DNA of 46,378 nt from Acidovorax sp. Lineage in GTDB: Bacteria; Pseudomonadota; Gammaproteobacteria; Burkholderiales; Burkholderiaceae_C. Position numbers and translations under genes: made by a program. The notes under the pieces are model-generated. The model ran no database searches and had not been told where the DNA came from. It saw only the letters and a program-made list of their open reading frames with translations. The DNA lies in the NCBI GenBank assembly GCA_024711405.1, contig JANJSZ010000078.1, forward strand, positions 1 to 46,378. Reading direction: 5' to 3'. Position 1 is the stretch's first letter. Each line of letters begins with the position of its first letter. Shown piece after piece: positions 9,344 to 19,021 of the stretch.

Positions 9344-10255
9344 ATGAATCCCCAAGACCTCAAGCAAATCATGTCCAGCGGCCTGCTGTCCTTCCCGCTG
9401 ACGGACTTCGACGCCAACGGCGACTTCAACCCCAAGGGCTATGCCGCACGGCTTGAATGGCTGGCGCCCTACGGCGCATCCGCTCTCTTTGCCGCGGGCG
9501 GCACGGGCGAATTCTTTTCCCTGACGGGCAGCGAATATGCGCAGGTCATCAAGACCGCGGTACAGACCTGCCGTGGCAAGGTGCCCATCATTGCAGGCGC
9601 GGGCGGCCCCACGCGCTTTGCGATCCAGTGCGCGCAAGAAGCCGAGCGCCAGGGCGCGCATGGCGTTCTGCTGCTGCCCCACTACCTGACCGAAGCCAGC
9701 CAGGAAGGCCTGATCAACCATGTCGAGCAGGTCTGCAAGAGCGTGAAGTTCGGTGTGATCGTCTACAACCGCAGCGTCAGCAAGCTGACCCCCGAGTCCC
9801 TGGCCATTCTGGCCGACCGCTGCCCCAACCTGGTGGGTTTCAAGGATGGCGTGGGCAACATCGAACTGATGAGCGCCATCTTCACGAAGATGGGCCACCG
9901 CTTCTCGTACCTGGGTGGATTGCCGACGGCGGAGGTGTATGCCGCTGCCTACAAGGCGCTGGGCACGCCGGTGTACTCGTCGGCGGTCTTCAACTTCATC
10001 CCCCGCACCGCCATGCAGTTCTATGAAGCAGTGCGCACCGACGACATGGCCACCCAGCACCACCTGCTGCGCGAATTCTTCCATCCGCTGCTCAATATCC
10101 GCAACCGCAAGCAGGGCTACGCCGTCTCGATGATCAAGGCAGGCGCCCGCATCGTCGGCCACGATGCCGGACCGGTGCGCGCGCCGCTGTCGGAACTGAC
10201 GCCCTCCGAGTGCGAAGAACTCGCGGCACTCATCGCCAAGCTGGGCCCCCAGTAA
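9344..10255 (+). CDS. kdgD: 5-dehydro-4-deoxyglucarate dehydratase KdgD
   Basis: 303 residues, N-acetylneuraminate lyase/DHDPS superfamily TIM barrel. It dehydrates and decarboxylates 5-dehydro-4-deoxy-D-glucarate to 2,5-dioxopentanoate (2-oxoglutarate semialdehyde) plus CO2. Seen: GGTGEF (52-57) of the carboxylate-binding region, Tyr141 in VYNR, and the Schiff-base Lys167 in GFKDG. An AGGA precedes the ATG by nine bases. It is the first gene of the rightward operon and consumes the product of both GudD and GarD. The next gene begins 30 bp downstream. Confidence 0.95.
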   Translation: MNPQDLKQIMSSGLLSFPLTDFDANGDFNPKGYAARLEWLAPYGASALFAAGGTGEFFSLTGSEYAQVIKTAVQTCRGKVPIIAGAGGPTRFAIQCAQEAERQGAHGVLLLPHYLTEASQEGLINHVEQVCKSVKFGVIVYNRSVSKLTPESLAILADRCPNLVGFKDGVGNIELMSAIFTKMGHRFSYLGGLPTAEVYAAAYKALGTPVYSSAVFNFIPRTAMQFYEAVRTDDMATQHHLLREFFHPLLNIRNRKQGYAVSMIKAGARIVGHDAGPVRAPLSELTPSECEELAALIAKLGPQ

Positions 10256-10285
10256 AGCACCTTTTCCATCCAGAGGAGACATCAG

Positions 10286-11242
10286 ATGATCAAGAAGATT
10301 CTTTGCACATTCGCATTGGGCGCGCTCGCATCCACGAGCGCCCTCGCATGGCCCACCAAGCCCATCACGCTGCTGGTGCCCTTCCCGCCAGGAGGCTCCA
10401 CCGACATGATCGCCCGCACCCTGTCGAGCAAGCTGCCCGACAAACTGGGCGGCACGGTGATCGTCGAGAACAAGCCCGGTGCCACCGGCACCATCGGCGC
10501 AGCGCAGGTGGCACGCAGCCCGGCCGACGGCCACACCTTGCTGGTGGCGTCGCTGGGCCCGTTCGTGATTGCACCGCACCTGATCAAGGTGCCCTATGAC
10601 GCCCTGAAGGACCTGGACCCCATCACCGTGGCGGTGCAGGCCCCGAATGTGCTGGTGGTACCGGCAGCATCCAGGCACAACACGCTGAGCGATGTGATTG
10701 CTTTCGTCAAGGCCAATCCGGGCAAGATGACCTTTGCATCCTCGGGCAATGGCAGCAGCGACCACCTGACGGCCGAACTGTTCTGGCAGCAGACCGGCAC
10801 CAGCGGCATCCATGTGCCCTACCGCGGCGGCGGCCCGGTCATGACCGATCTGCTGGGCAACCAGGTGGATGCTTCGTTCATGAACATCAACACCGCCATG
10901 CCGCAGATCCAGGCGGGCAAGCTCAAGGCACTGGCCATCACCAGCGCCCAGCGGTCCACCTTGCTGCCCAACGTGCCCACGCTGGAAGAAAGCGGCATCA
11001 AGGATGCGAATGTGTATTCATGGCAGGCCATCGCCGGCCCCAAAGGCCTGCCAGCCGACGTCAAGACGAAGCTCAACACCGCCATCGCCTCGATCCTGAA
11101 CGAGCCGCAAACCAAGGCCAGGCTGCTGGAACTGGGCTTCGAGATGGTGCTGAACACGCCCGAGCAGTTCGCCAGCTTCCAGGCGGCGGAATACGCTCGC
11201 TGGGCAAAGCTCATCGTGGCCCGCAAGATCACCGCGGACTGA
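10286..11242 (+). CDS. Bug/TctC-family periplasmic substrate-binding protein 1
   Basis: 318 residues with a Sec signal peptide (MIKKILCTFALGALASTSALA) and the Bug-family opening WPTKPITLLVPFPPGGSTDMIAR. The PFPPGG loop and a conserved acidic residue bind the carboxylate ligand in this family. A good Shine-Dalgarno (AGAGGAG) precedes the ATG. It lies between kdgD and the aldehyde dehydrogenase, so the ligand is probably an aldaric acid. No TctA or TctB membrane subunit is in the window, so its transporter partner must lie elsewhere, or the protein may act as a sensor, as proposed for other orphan Bug proteins. Confidence 0.92.
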   Translation: MIKKILCTFALGALASTSALAWPTKPITLLVPFPPGGSTDMIARTLSSKLPDKLGGTVIVENKPGATGTIGAAQVARSPADGHTLLVASLGPFVIAPHLIKVPYDALKDLDPITVAVQAPNVLVVPAASRHNTLSDVIAFVKANPGKMTFASSGNGSSDHLTAELFWQQTGTSGIHVPYRGGGPVMTDLLGNQVDASFMNINTAMPQIQAGKLKALAITSAQRSTLLPNVPTLEESGIKDANVYSWQAIAGPKGLPADVKTKLNTAIASILNEPQTKARLLELGFEMVLNTPEQFASFQAAEYARWAKLIVARKITAD

Positions 11243-11348
11243 CGACCTCGACCGCCCGGATCGCGGCGCCCATCGCCAGGGCGCCCAGCGGTTCGGCGGG
11301 TTTCCTGCGGCTTGCCTGCACAAGACTCCCCCTTACCCATCCCACCCC

Positions 11349-12779
11349 ATGACCTTTCAGGACACCTCCGCCAGTCAGCTGGACGCCATCGTCAGCGCTG
11401 CCAGCCATGCGTTCGCCACGTTCGGCGCCTCGCCGGCGGCCACCCGCGCCACCTTGCTGCGCGGCCTGGCCGACGCACTGGAATCCGAGCGCGCGACGCT
11501 GGTGGCGCTGGCCGACCAGGAGACCCACCTCGGCACGGCCCGGCTCAATGGCGAGCTCGATCGCACGGCATTCCAGCTGCGCGGCTTCGCCACCCAGGTC
11601 GAACAGGGCGCGGCATTTGCCTTTACCGATGATCCAGCCGTGGCGGGTGCGCCGCCGGTAGGCCACCCGCACCTGGTGCGCGTGCGCGTGCCGCTGGGTC
11701 CGGTGGCCATGTTCAGCGCCAGCAACTTTCCCTTTGCCTTTTCGGTGCTGGGCGGTGATACCGCTGCGGCACTGGCGGCCGGGTGCCCGGTCGTGGTCAA
11801 GGCACACCGCGGGCATCGCGCCCTGTCGCATGCCGTGGCCGACCTGGCGCGCGGCGTGGTCGCGGCGCAGGGTCTGCCATCCGGCGTGCTGGACATGGTG
11901 GACGGCCGCGGCGCGGAAATCGGCGTGGCGCTCGTGCAGCATCCGCTGATCGCGGCCGCCGCCTTCACCGGCTCGGTGCGCGGTGGCCTGGCGCTGGAGA
12001 AGGTGGCGCAGTCGCGTCCGCGCCCCATTCCGTTCTTCGGCGAGCTGGGCTCGGTCAACCCGCTCATTGCCCTGCCGTCGGCCCTGGCCGCCAAGGGGGC
12101 TGAACTGGCCCAGGGCCTGGCCGGTTCCATCACCCTGGGCTGCGGCCAGTTTTGCACCAGCCCCGGCGTCATCGTCGTGCCGCAGGGCGCGCAAGGTGAC
12201 GCCTTCGTCGCGCAGCTGGCCGCTGCACTGAAAACCAGCACCCCGCACCACATGCTCACGGCGCAGATGCGCGCGGGTTTCGACGCCGGCCGCACCGCCT
12301 GGGCCGCGCAGCCCGGTCTGGCCGTCGTGCTGGGCGAGATGGCCGCCGAAGGGCAGCCCCCGCGCCCCTTCCTGGCGCAGATCGACGCCACCGGTTTCCT
12401 CACCAACCCGGCCTTGCACGAGGAAGTGTTCGGCCCCGCTGCCCTGGTCGTGCGCGTGGCCGGCACGGCGCAGGCAATCGAAGTGCTGCAGGCCGTTGGC
12501 GGCTCGCTCACGGTGACGGTCTGGGGTGCCGACGAGCCCTCCGACGAAGTGCTTGCACTGGTGCGCGCCGCCTCGCAGGTGGCCGGGCGGGTCCTGTTCT
12601 CGGGGTATCCCACGGGCGTGGCCGTCTCGGCCGGCCAGCAGCATGGCGGGCCCTTCCCCTCCTCCACCCAGCCGGGCAGCACATCGGTGGGCTGGGCGGC
12701 GATGGACCGTTTCCTGCGCCCGGTGGCGCTGCAGGATGCGCCGGGCTGGCTGGCCGCGCGGCAGGGCCAGCCCTGCTGA
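11349..12779 (+). CDS. 2-oxoglutarate-semialdehyde (2,5-dioxovalerate) dehydrogenase
   Basis: 476-residue aldehyde dehydrogenase. It should oxidise 2,5-dioxopentanoate, the KdgD product, to 2-oxoglutarate using NAD(P)+. Seen: SASNFPFAF with Asn126, Lys151 in the cofactor site, Glu232 in FGELGSVNP and the nucleophile Cys269 in GCGQFCTSPG. These are motifs of the KGSADH group rather than general aldehyde dehydrogenases. Family members are often about 510-525 residues; this one lacks part of the usual N-terminal segment, although all catalytic residues are present. No Shine-Dalgarno is visible before the ATG, which is preceded by CATCCCACCCC, similar to the garD leader. Function is assigned from motifs plus pathway context. 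Confidence 0.9.
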   Translation: MTFQDTSASQLDAIVSAASHAFATFGASPAATRATLLRGLADALESERATLVALADQETHLGTARLNGELDRTAFQLRGFATQVEQGAAFAFTDDPAVAGAPPVGHPHLVRVRVPLGPVAMFSASNFPFAFSVLGGDTAAALAAGCPVVVKAHRGHRALSHAVADLARGVVAAQGLPSGVLDMVDGRGAEIGVALVQHPLIAAAAFTGSVRGGLALEKVAQSRPRPIPFFGELGSVNPLIALPSALAAKGAELAQGLAGSITLGCGQFCTSPGVIVVPQGAQGDAFVAQLAAALKTSTPHHMLTAQMRAGFDAGRTAWAAQPGLAVVLGEMAAEGQPPRPFLAQIDATGFLTNPALHEEVFGPAALVVRVAGTAQAIEVLQAVGGSLTVTVWGADEPSDEVLALVRAASQVAGRVLFSGYPTGVAVSAGQQHGGPFPSSTQPGSTSVGWAAMDRFLRPVALQDAPGWLAARQGQPC

Positions 12780-12844
12780 CCTGGCGCCACGGCGTGGTCT
12801 GGGAATGCGCCGTCCTTTTTTCAGTACCCCCTCAGGAGACAACG

Positions 12845-13816
12845 ATGTTCAAGAAGCACCCTCTGCGCACCCTGTGCGTCCTCGCGCTGGCCGCCACGGC
12901 CACATTCACCCAGGCCCAGACCTGGCCCGCCAAGCCCCTCAAGATCGTGGTGCCGTTTCCCGCCGGCGGCACCTCGGACGTGCTGGCCCGCCTGATCGGG
13001 CTGAAGCTGTCGGAATCCCTGGGGCAGCCCGTGGTGGTGGACAACAAACCCGGATCGAGCGGCAACCTGGGCGCCGACGCGGTGGCCAAGGCGGCACCCG
13101 ATGGCTACACCCTGCTGCTGACGGACGTGGGCAACCTCTCCATCGCCCCATCGCTGTACAAGCTGCCGTTCCATCTCGAAACCGACTTCGCGCCGGTGAC
13201 CATGGTCGCCTACTCCCCCCACCTGCTGGTCACCAGCAACCAGGTGCCCGCCAACACCACCAAGGAGCTCATCGCATGGGCCAAGTCCCAGAAGGGCAAG
13301 GTGAACTTTGCCGCCGCTGCGGGCATGGGCTCGGCCACGCACCTGGCCGGCGTTGTGTTTGCGCAGCGTGCCGGCCTGGACTGGGGCTATGTGCCCTACA
13401 AGGGCGGCGCCCAGGCGATGACCGACCTGATCGGCGGGCAGGTGGACGTGACCTTCAACGGCATGGTGGCCACCTATCCGCATGTGAAGTCCGGCAAGAT
13501 CAAGCTGATCGCCGTGTCGAGCGCCAAGCGCAACACGGTGCTGGGCGAGGTGCCCACCGTCGGTGAAACGCTGCCGGGCTTCCTGACGGGCAGCTGGCAG
13601 GGCCTTCTGGCGCCCGCCGGAACGCCGCAGCCCGTGGTGGACAGGCTCCATGAGGAAGTCCAGCGCATCCTGGCCATTCCCGAGATCAGGGGCCGCCTGC
13701 AGGTGCTGGGCGCCGATCCCTACGACATGTCGCCTTCCAAGTTCAAGGCCTGGTTGGGGTCCGAGGTCAAGTCCATGGCCAAGGTGGTCAAGGACGGCAA
13801 GGTGACGCTGGAGTGA
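12845..13816 (+). CDS. Bug/TctC-family periplasmic substrate-binding protein 2
   Basis: 323 residues; signal peptide ending near TQAQ, then the Bug signature WPAKPLKIVVPFPAGGTSDVLAR, and the VPYKGGAQAMTDLIGGQVD segment typical of the family. Start 12845 is supported by AGGAG seven bases upstream; a GTG in frame 51 bp earlier is less likely. It is the second Bug protein in the same operon and is only moderately similar to the first by eye, which suggests a different ligand (for example glucarate versus galactarate) rather than a recent duplication. No cognate TctAB genes are in the window. Confidence 0.92.
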   Translation: MFKKHPLRTLCVLALAATATFTQAQTWPAKPLKIVVPFPAGGTSDVLARLIGLKLSESLGQPVVVDNKPGSSGNLGADAVAKAAPDGYTLLLTDVGNLSIAPSLYKLPFHLETDFAPVTMVAYSPHLLVTSNQVPANTTKELIAWAKSQKGKVNFAAAAGMGSATHLAGVVFAQRAGLDWGYVPYKGGAQAMTDLIGGQVDVTFNGMVATYPHVKSGKIKLIAVSSAKRNTVLGEVPTVGETLPGFLTGSWQGLLAPAGTPQPVVDRLHEEVQRILAIPEIRGRLQVLGADPYDMSPSKFKAWLGSEVKSMAKVVKDGKVTLE

Positions 13817-13891
13817 CGCGTTCGGATGAAAAAACCGGCCCGCCGCCCGCCGCCTCCGAAAACGCAGCCCCCCACGGACAGCCCCTCCGCC

Positions 13892-14836
13892 ATGAAACAC
13901 CGCATCCTCCAGGCCGGACGCCTGCTGCCAGCGCTCGAAGCGCAACTGGCCGCCGACCATGATCTGCACCGCCTTGCCGACGAGGCCGATCCCGACGCCT
14001 TCCTCGCGCGCCACGGCGCCGAATTCACCGGTCTGGTGACCTCGGCCGGTGGCGCCGGCGCCCCGACCGCGCTGATCGCCGCGCTGCCACAGCTGCGCGT
14101 GATTTCCAGCTTCGGCGTCGGCCTGGACAAGATCGACCTGGCGGCGGCGCGCGCACGCGCCATCGCCGTCGGCTACACACCCGACGTGCTCAACGACTGC
14201 GTGGCCGACACCGCTTTCGCGCTGATGCTCGACGTGGCGCGCCGCACCGCCGAGGCGGACCGCTTCGTGCGCGCCGGACGCTGGGCCGCCGGCGCCACCT
14301 TCGGCCTGGGGCGCAAGGTCAGCGGGGCACGCCTGGGCATCGTCGGTCTGGGCCGCATCGGCCAGACCATCGCGCGCCGCGCCAGCGGTTTCGACATGGC
14401 GGTGCGCTACCACAGCCGCCGCGCGGTGGCCGGCGTGCCCTGGGCACACGAGCCGGCGCTGGCGGAACTGGCGCGCTGGGCCGACTTCCTGGTCGTCATC
14501 ACCGCCGGCGGCCCCGCAACCCGGCACCTGATCGACGCGGCCGTGCTCGAAGCCCTGGGGCCGCGCGGCTACCTCATCAACGTGGCGCGCGGCTCCGTGA
14601 TCGACGAAGCGGCGCTGGTGCGCGCCCTGGCCGAGCGGCGCATCGCCGGCGCGGGCCTGGACGTGTTCGAGCACGAACCGCAGGTGCCGGCCACGCTGCT
14701 GGCGCTGGACAACGTGGTGCTGCTGCCGCACATCGCCAGCGCCACCGAAGAGACCCGCCAGGCGATGGCCCGGCGCGTGCTGGACAACCTGGCCCATTTT
14801 TATGCCACGGGGCAGCTGATCTCGGCAGCGGCCTGA
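13892..14836 (+). CDS. D-2-hydroxyacid dehydrogenase (GhrB/hydroxypyruvate-reductase-like)
   Basis: 314 residues. Seen: the NAD(P)-binding GLGRIG (152-157), and the catalytic set R233 ([10 protein letters not shown]), E262 (DVFEHEP) and H280 (LLPHIASAT) of the D-isomer-specific 2-hydroxyacid dehydrogenases. It would reduce a 2-keto acid such as glyoxylate, hydroxypyruvate or a 2-keto sugar acid. The pathway through KdgD does not obviously need it. An upstream ATG at 13826 has GGAG 12 bases before it and would add 22 Pro/Lys-rich residues; I prefer 13892 because MKHRILQAG matches the family's start. The start remains uncertain. It lies 20 bp before garD. Confidence 0.88.
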   Translation: MKHRILQAGRLLPALEAQLAADHDLHRLADEADPDAFLARHGAEFTGLVTSAGGAGAPTALIAALPQLRVISSFGVGLDKIDLAAARARAIAVGYTPDVLNDCVADTAFALMLDVARRTAEADRFVRAGRWAAGATFGLGRKVSGARLGIVGLGRIGQTIARRASGFDMAVRYHSRRAVAGVPWAHEPALAELARWADFLVVITAGGPATRHLIDAAVLEALGPRGYLINVARGSVIDEAALVRALAERRIAGAGLDVFEHEPQVPATLLALDNVVLLPHIASATEETRQAMARRVLDNLAHFYATGQLISAAA

Positions 14837-14856
14837 GAGCCTGTCCCCACCACCCC

Positions 14857-16434
14857 ATGAACACTCCAGACTCCCATCCCCCGGCACCCCACCCGGTGCT
14901 GATCCGCATGCACGCGGCGGACAACGTGGCCATCGTCGCCACCGACGGCGGCCTGCCCGCCGGCACCGCCTTGCCAGAAGGCCTGGTCCTGCGCGACAAG
15001 GTTCCCCAGGGCCACAAGGTGGCGCTGCGCGACCTGGCAGCGGGCGCGGCGGTCGTGCGCTACAACGTGCCGGTCGGCTATGCCCGGCAGGCCATCCCCG
15101 CCGGCAGCTGGGTGCATGAGCGGCTGCTCGACATTCCCGAGGCGCGCGCGCTGCAGGGCCTGCCCATGGCCACCCGGCCGGCCCCGGCGTGGGAGCCGCT
15201 CACGGGCCTCACCTTCGAGGGCTATGTGAATGCCGATGGCTCGGTGGGCACGCGCAACCTGCTGGCCATCACCACCACGGTGCAGTGCGTGGCCGGCGTG
15301 GTGGGCGTGGCCACCCAGCGCATCCGGGACGAACTGCTGCCCCTGTACCCCCACGTCGACGGCGTGGTGGCGCTGGAGCACACCTATGGCTGCGGCGTGG
15401 CCATCGACGCGCCCGGTGCCGAGATCCCGATCCGCACGCTGCGCCACATCAGCCTGAACCCCAATTTCGGGGGCGAGGTGCTGGTGGTCAGCCTGGGCTG
15501 CGAGAAGCTGCAACCCGAGCGCCTGCTGCCGCCTGGCAGCATTCCCGTGCGCGACGGGCGCGAGGCCGGCCCCGATGTCGTCTGCCTGCAGCACGAAGCG
15601 CATGTGGGCTTCATGTCGATGATCGACGACATCGTGGCCCGTGCCCGCCCCCATCTGGAACGCCTGAATGCCCGCAAGCGCCAGACCGTGCCCGCCAGCG
15701 CGCTGGTGGTGGGCGTGCAGTGCGGCGGCAGCGATGCCTTCTCGGGTGTCACGGCCAACCCGGCGGTGGGCCACATGGCAGACCTGCTGGTGCGCGCGGG
15801 CGCGACGGTGATGTTCTCCGAGAACACCGAGGTGCGCGATGCCGTCGAGCAACTCACCGCCCGGGCGGCCTCGCCCCAAGTGGCCGAGGACATCGTGCGC
15901 GAGCTGGCCTGGTACGACGCCTACCTCGACCGCGGCCGCGTGGACCGCATCGCCAACACCACGCCGGGCAACAAGGCCGGCGGCTTGTCCAACATCGCCG
16001 AGAAGGCCATGGGCTCGATCATCAAGAGCGGCACGGCGGCCATTGCCAGCGTGCTGGCGCCCGGCGACAAGCTGCAGCCGGACCAGAAGGGCCTGGTCTT
16101 CGCGGCCACACCCGCCAGCGACTTCATCTGCGGCACGCTGCAGCTGGCGGCGGGCATGAACCTGCATGTGTTCACCACGGGGCGCGGCACGCCGTATGGC
16201 CTGGCGGCCTGCCCGGTGGTGAAGGTGGCCACGCGCACCGACCTGGCACGCCGCTGGCACGACCTGATGGACCTGAACGCCGGGCGCATCGCCGACGGCG
16301 AAATCACCATCGAGGAAGCCGGCTGGGAGCTGCTGCACCTGCTGCTCGCAGTGGCCAGCGGCCGCCGCACCTGGGCCGAGCACTGGAAGCTGCAGAACGC
16401 GCTGGTGCTGTTCAACCCGGCGCCGGTCACCTGA
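14857..16434 (+). CDS. garD: Galactarate dehydratase GarD (UxaA family)
   Basis: 525 residues, the same size as E. coli GarD. It dehydrates meso-galactarate (mucate) to 5-dehydro-4-deoxy-D-glucarate, feeding KdgD. Seen: an N-terminal SAF-like region (about 10-90), then the altronate/galactarate dehydratase core with [43 protein letters not shown] and the C-terminal [10 protein letters not shown] motif. UxaA-family enzymes need Fe2+. It closes the rightward operon. The leader (CCACCACCCC before ATG) lacks a Shine-Dalgarno; the stop of the preceding gene is 20 bp away, so coupling is possible. It is convergent with the EamA gene. Confidence 0.94.
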   Translation: MNTPDSHPPAPHPVLIRMHAADNVAIVATDGGLPAGTALPEGLVLRDKVPQGHKVALRDLAAGAAVVRYNVPVGYARQAIPAGSWVHERLLDIPEARALQGLPMATRPAPAWEPLTGLTFEGYVNADGSVGTRNLLAITTTVQCVAGVVGVATQRIRDELLPLYPHVDGVVALEHTYGCGVAIDAPGAEIPIRTLRHISLNPNFGGEVLVVSLGCEKLQPERLLPPGSIPVRDGREAGPDVVCLQHEAHVGFMSMIDDIVARARPHLERLNARKRQTVPASALVVGVQCGGSDAFSGVTANPAVGHMADLLVRAGATVMFSENTEVRDAVEQLTARAASPQVAEDIVRELAWYDAYLDRGRVDRIANTTPGNKAGGLSNIAEKAMGSIIKSGTAAIASVLAPGDKLQPDQKGLVFAATPASDFICGTLQLAAGMNLHVFTTGRGTPYGLAACPVVKVATRTDLARRWHDLMDLNAGRIADGEITIEEAGWELLHLLLAVASGRRTWAEHWKLQNALVLFNPAPVT

Positions 16435-16542
16435 CCACCGAATTTGCGCATTCCGGCGCATTCCCACCCATAAGGCAGCACGTTCGCCACGAACAGATCC
16501 CCGGCAATCCCGACAAAGCCGTTGGAGAGGCCTGCCGCTACC

Positions 16543-17439
16543 CTACTTGCGCGCCAGCCACACCCCAAACACCGCCAGTCCCATGCCCACCAGCGCCAGA
16601 CCCGTGAGCGTCTCGCCAAACAACGCCCAGGCAATCAGCGCCGTGGTGGGGGGCGTGAGGTAGAACAGGCTGGCCACGTTCACCGCGCTGCCCTGCCGAA
16701 TCAGCACATTCAGCAAGCTGACGGCCCCCAGCGACAGCACCAGCACCAGCCAGGCCAGCGCAAAGACAAAGGCGCCCGTCCAGTGCACCTGCATGGTTTC
16801 GGTCTGGCTGGCCAGCAGCCAGGTGGCCGCCAGGCTTGGCACGAACTGAATGACCGAGCCGGTGCGCAAGTCAAACGTTGGACAGAACCGCTTCTGGTAC
16901 AGCGTGCCCGCCGTGATGCCCAGCAGCGCCAGTACGGCGGGCACCAGCATGGCCCACAGCGCACCGCCGGAGGTTACCGACATGGCCTTGTGCGCCACCA
17001 CGAGCCCCACGCCCGCAAACCCGGTTGCCAGGCCAACCCACTGGGTCGTGCGCACCCGCTCGCCCAAAAATGCCCCGGCGCCCAAGGCGGTCAGCACTGG
17101 CTGCAAACCCACCACCAGCGCCGCTACGCCCGCAGGCAAGCCGTGGCCGATGGCGATAAAAACGCCCCCCAGATACACCGCGTGGACCAGCAGGCCCGAG
17201 ATGCCAATGTGCAGCCACTGACGGGGAGAGCGGGGCCAGGGGGCACGGGTCAGCAGGGCCACCGCGCCCATGAGCACCAGCACCGCCCCATAGCGCAGGG
17301 AGAGAAAGGTGAGCGGCTCGGCATCGGGCAAGCCAAATTTGGCACCGATAAAGCCCGTGCTCCACAGCGCCACAAAAAACAGGGGATACAGCGGGGTGAA
17401 CCAACGGGTGGTGGTCGCAGAGGACGTAGTGGTCATCAA
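16543..17439 (-). CDS. EamA-family (DMT superfamily) permease
   Basis: 298 residues with about ten hydrophobic helices in two repeated halves of five, as in EamA/RhaT transporters. The first half has WSTGFIGAKFGLP and the second ends with GETLTGLALVGMGLAVFGVWLARK. These proteins usually export amino acids or other metabolites; the substrate cannot be predicted. Two adjacent Met codons allow starts at 17439 or 17436. The gene stands alone, converging with garD. Confidence 0.85.
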   Translation of the reverse strand: MMTTTSSATTTRWFTPLYPLFFVALWSTGFIGAKFGLPDAEPLTFLSLRYGAVLVLMGAVALLTRAPWPRSPRQWLHIGISGLLVHAVYLGGVFIAIGHGLPAGVAALVVGLQPVLTALGAGAFLGERVRTTQWVGLATGFAGVGLVVAHKAMSVTSGGALWAMLVPAVLALLGITAGTLYQKRFCPTFDLRTGSVIQFVPSLAATWLLASQTETMQVHWTGAFVFALAWLVLVLSLGAVSLLNVLIRQGSAVNVASLFYLTPPTTALIAWALFGETLTGLALVGMGLAVFGVWLARK

Positions 17440-17543
17440 CGGCCGTTGAACGCGCTTGCCAGTGCGGTGATCGGTGTGACAGACAAGGCGTGAGGACGCG
17501 GCGGGTCACTGCCATTTCTAGGTTTTTTCACACATCGCCCCAT

Positions 17544-18983
17544 TCAGCCCGCACCCGTTCCTGCCAGCCCCCAGTCCCCCGCCACATTCTTGAGCAGCGC
17601 GTTCACTGCGGCGAGCCGCCGGTTGCGCACGTCGATCAGGCTGCGCTGGGCCGCCAGCACGGTGGTCTGGGCGCTCAGCACGTTCAGATACCCCACGGTG
17701 CCCGCGCGGTACTGGTTGCCCGCCACGTCCAGCGCGCGCTGGGCCGCCGCCACGGCCTCTGTCTGCCACTGCTGCTCCTGCGCCAGCGCGGCGGCGGCCG
17801 CGAGGTTGTCTTCCACCTCCTGCAGGGCCGTGAGCACGGTCTGGCGGTAGCTGGCGGCGGCCTGCTCGTTGGCGGCACGGGCCGACTCGACCGCCGCGCT
17901 GCGGGCGCCGCCGTCGAACAGTGAAACGGCCAGGGCCGGGCCGAGCGACCAGAACAGGCTGGGGGCGCTGAGCAGGCTGGACAGCTCCGCGCCGCGGTAG
18001 CCCGCCGTGCCCGACAGCGTGAGCGCCGGAAAGAACGCCGCGCGCGCCACGCCGATCTGCGCATTGGCTGCGGCCACGCGGCGCTCGGCCGCGGCAATGT
18101 CGGGGCGGCGTTCCAACAGCTGTGACGGCAACTGCGCGGGCACCACCGGCGGCGCGGGCAACGTGGCCGTGACGGGCAGGCTGAACGCCGCCGGCGCCTG
18201 CCCCACCAGCGCGGCCAGGGCGTGCTCCAGCTGGGCGCGGCTGGTTGCGGCTTCGAGCCGTTGCACCTGGGTGGATTTGTATTGCGCCTCGGCCTGGGCC
18301 ACATCGGCGGCCGAGGCCACGCCGGCCTTCTGGCGGTTGCGCGTCAGCGCCCAGCTGCGCTCGTAGACGGCCAGGGTGTCGCCCAGCAGTTGCGTCTGCA
18401 GCTCGGCGGCGCGCAGCGCGAAGTAGGTCTGCGCCACGGTGGCCTGCACCGACAGGCGCAGGGCGGCCAGGTCGTCGGCACTGGCCTGGGCGCTGGCGCG
18501 CGCCGCATCCACGGCGCCGGCCACGCGGCCCCACAGGTCCAGCTCCCAGCTGGCGTTCAGGCCCAGGGCATGGCTGGTGCTGACGCGGGCGCTGCTGCTG
18601 CCGCCGGCCGCAGTGCCGCCGATGCGGGCGCGCCCGCTGCTGGCAGTGGCGCCCAGCGTGGGCCACTGGCCGGCGCTGCTGCCGGCCAGTGCGGCCTGGG
18701 CGGCGCGCAGGCGGGCCACGGACAAGGCAATGTTCTGGTTGCCGGTGGCGGCCTGTTGCTGCAAGGCATTGAGGGTGCTGTCGCCATACAGCGTCCACCA
18801 CGTATCGGGCACCGCGCCACCGGGCTGCGCGGGCTGCCAGACACCGCCATCACTGGCGCTGGCGGCCTGCTTGTAGGCGGCGGGCACCGGCAGCGCGGGG
18901 CGTTCGTAGGGCGGCTGGGTGCTGCAGGCCGTGAGCAGTGCAGCGCTTACAAGCAACGCTGCCTTCCAGCGTTTTCTGGACAT
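17544..18983 (-). CDS. NodT-family outer-membrane efflux lipoprotein (OprM/OpmB-like)
   Basis: 479 residues. It is the TolC-like outer-membrane channel of the tripartite pump encoded upstream on the same strand. Start 18983 gives MSRKRWKAALLVSAALLTAC: a lipoprotein signal peptide with lipobox LLTAC, so Cys20 should be acylated. Two OEP repeats follow, rich in Ala and long helices (for example AQAEAQYKSTQVQRLEAAT). The C-terminus LKNVAGDWGLAG is typical. It begins 38 bp after the RND stop; that spacer is largely a half copy of the dispersed palindromic repeat. A longer in-frame start at 19022 would read through the repeat and spoil the signal peptide. Confidence 0.92.
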   Translation of the reverse strand: MSRKRWKAALLVSAALLTACSTQPPYERPALPVPAAYKQAASASDGGVWQPAQPGGAVPDTWWTLYGDSTLNALQQQAATGNQNIALSVARLRAAQAALAGSSAGQWPTLGATASSGRARIGGTAAGGSSSARVSTSHALGLNASWELDLWGRVAGAVDAARASAQASADDLAALRLSVQATVAQTYFALRAAELQTQLLGDTLAVYERSWALTRNRQKAGVASAADVAQAEAQYKSTQVQRLEAATSRAQLEHALAALVGQAPAAFSLPVTATLPAPPVVPAQLPSQLLERRPDIAAAERRVAAANAQIGVARAAFFPALTLSGTAGYRGAELSSLLSAPSLFWSLGPALAVSLFDGGARSAAVESARAANEQAAASYRQTVLTALQEVEDNLAAAAALAQEQQWQTEAVAAAQRALDVAGNQYRAGTVGYLNVLSAQTTVLAAQRSLIDVRNRRLAAVNALLKNVAGDWGLAGTGAG

Positions 18984-19016
18984 GCGCAAGCAGCTATCAA
19001 AACAGTAGTTATCAGG
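18984..19016 (-). repeat. Half copy of dispersed palindromic repeat abutting a start codon
   Basis: Read on the minus strand, AACTACTGTTTTGATAGCTG followed by CTTGCGC corresponds to the first palindrome and left arm of the second in the 34661-34726 copy. It ends directly at the ATG of the outer-membrane lipoprotein gene and fills the spacer between that gene and the RND gene. Confidence 0.5.
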
Positions 19017-19021
19017 GGGCA

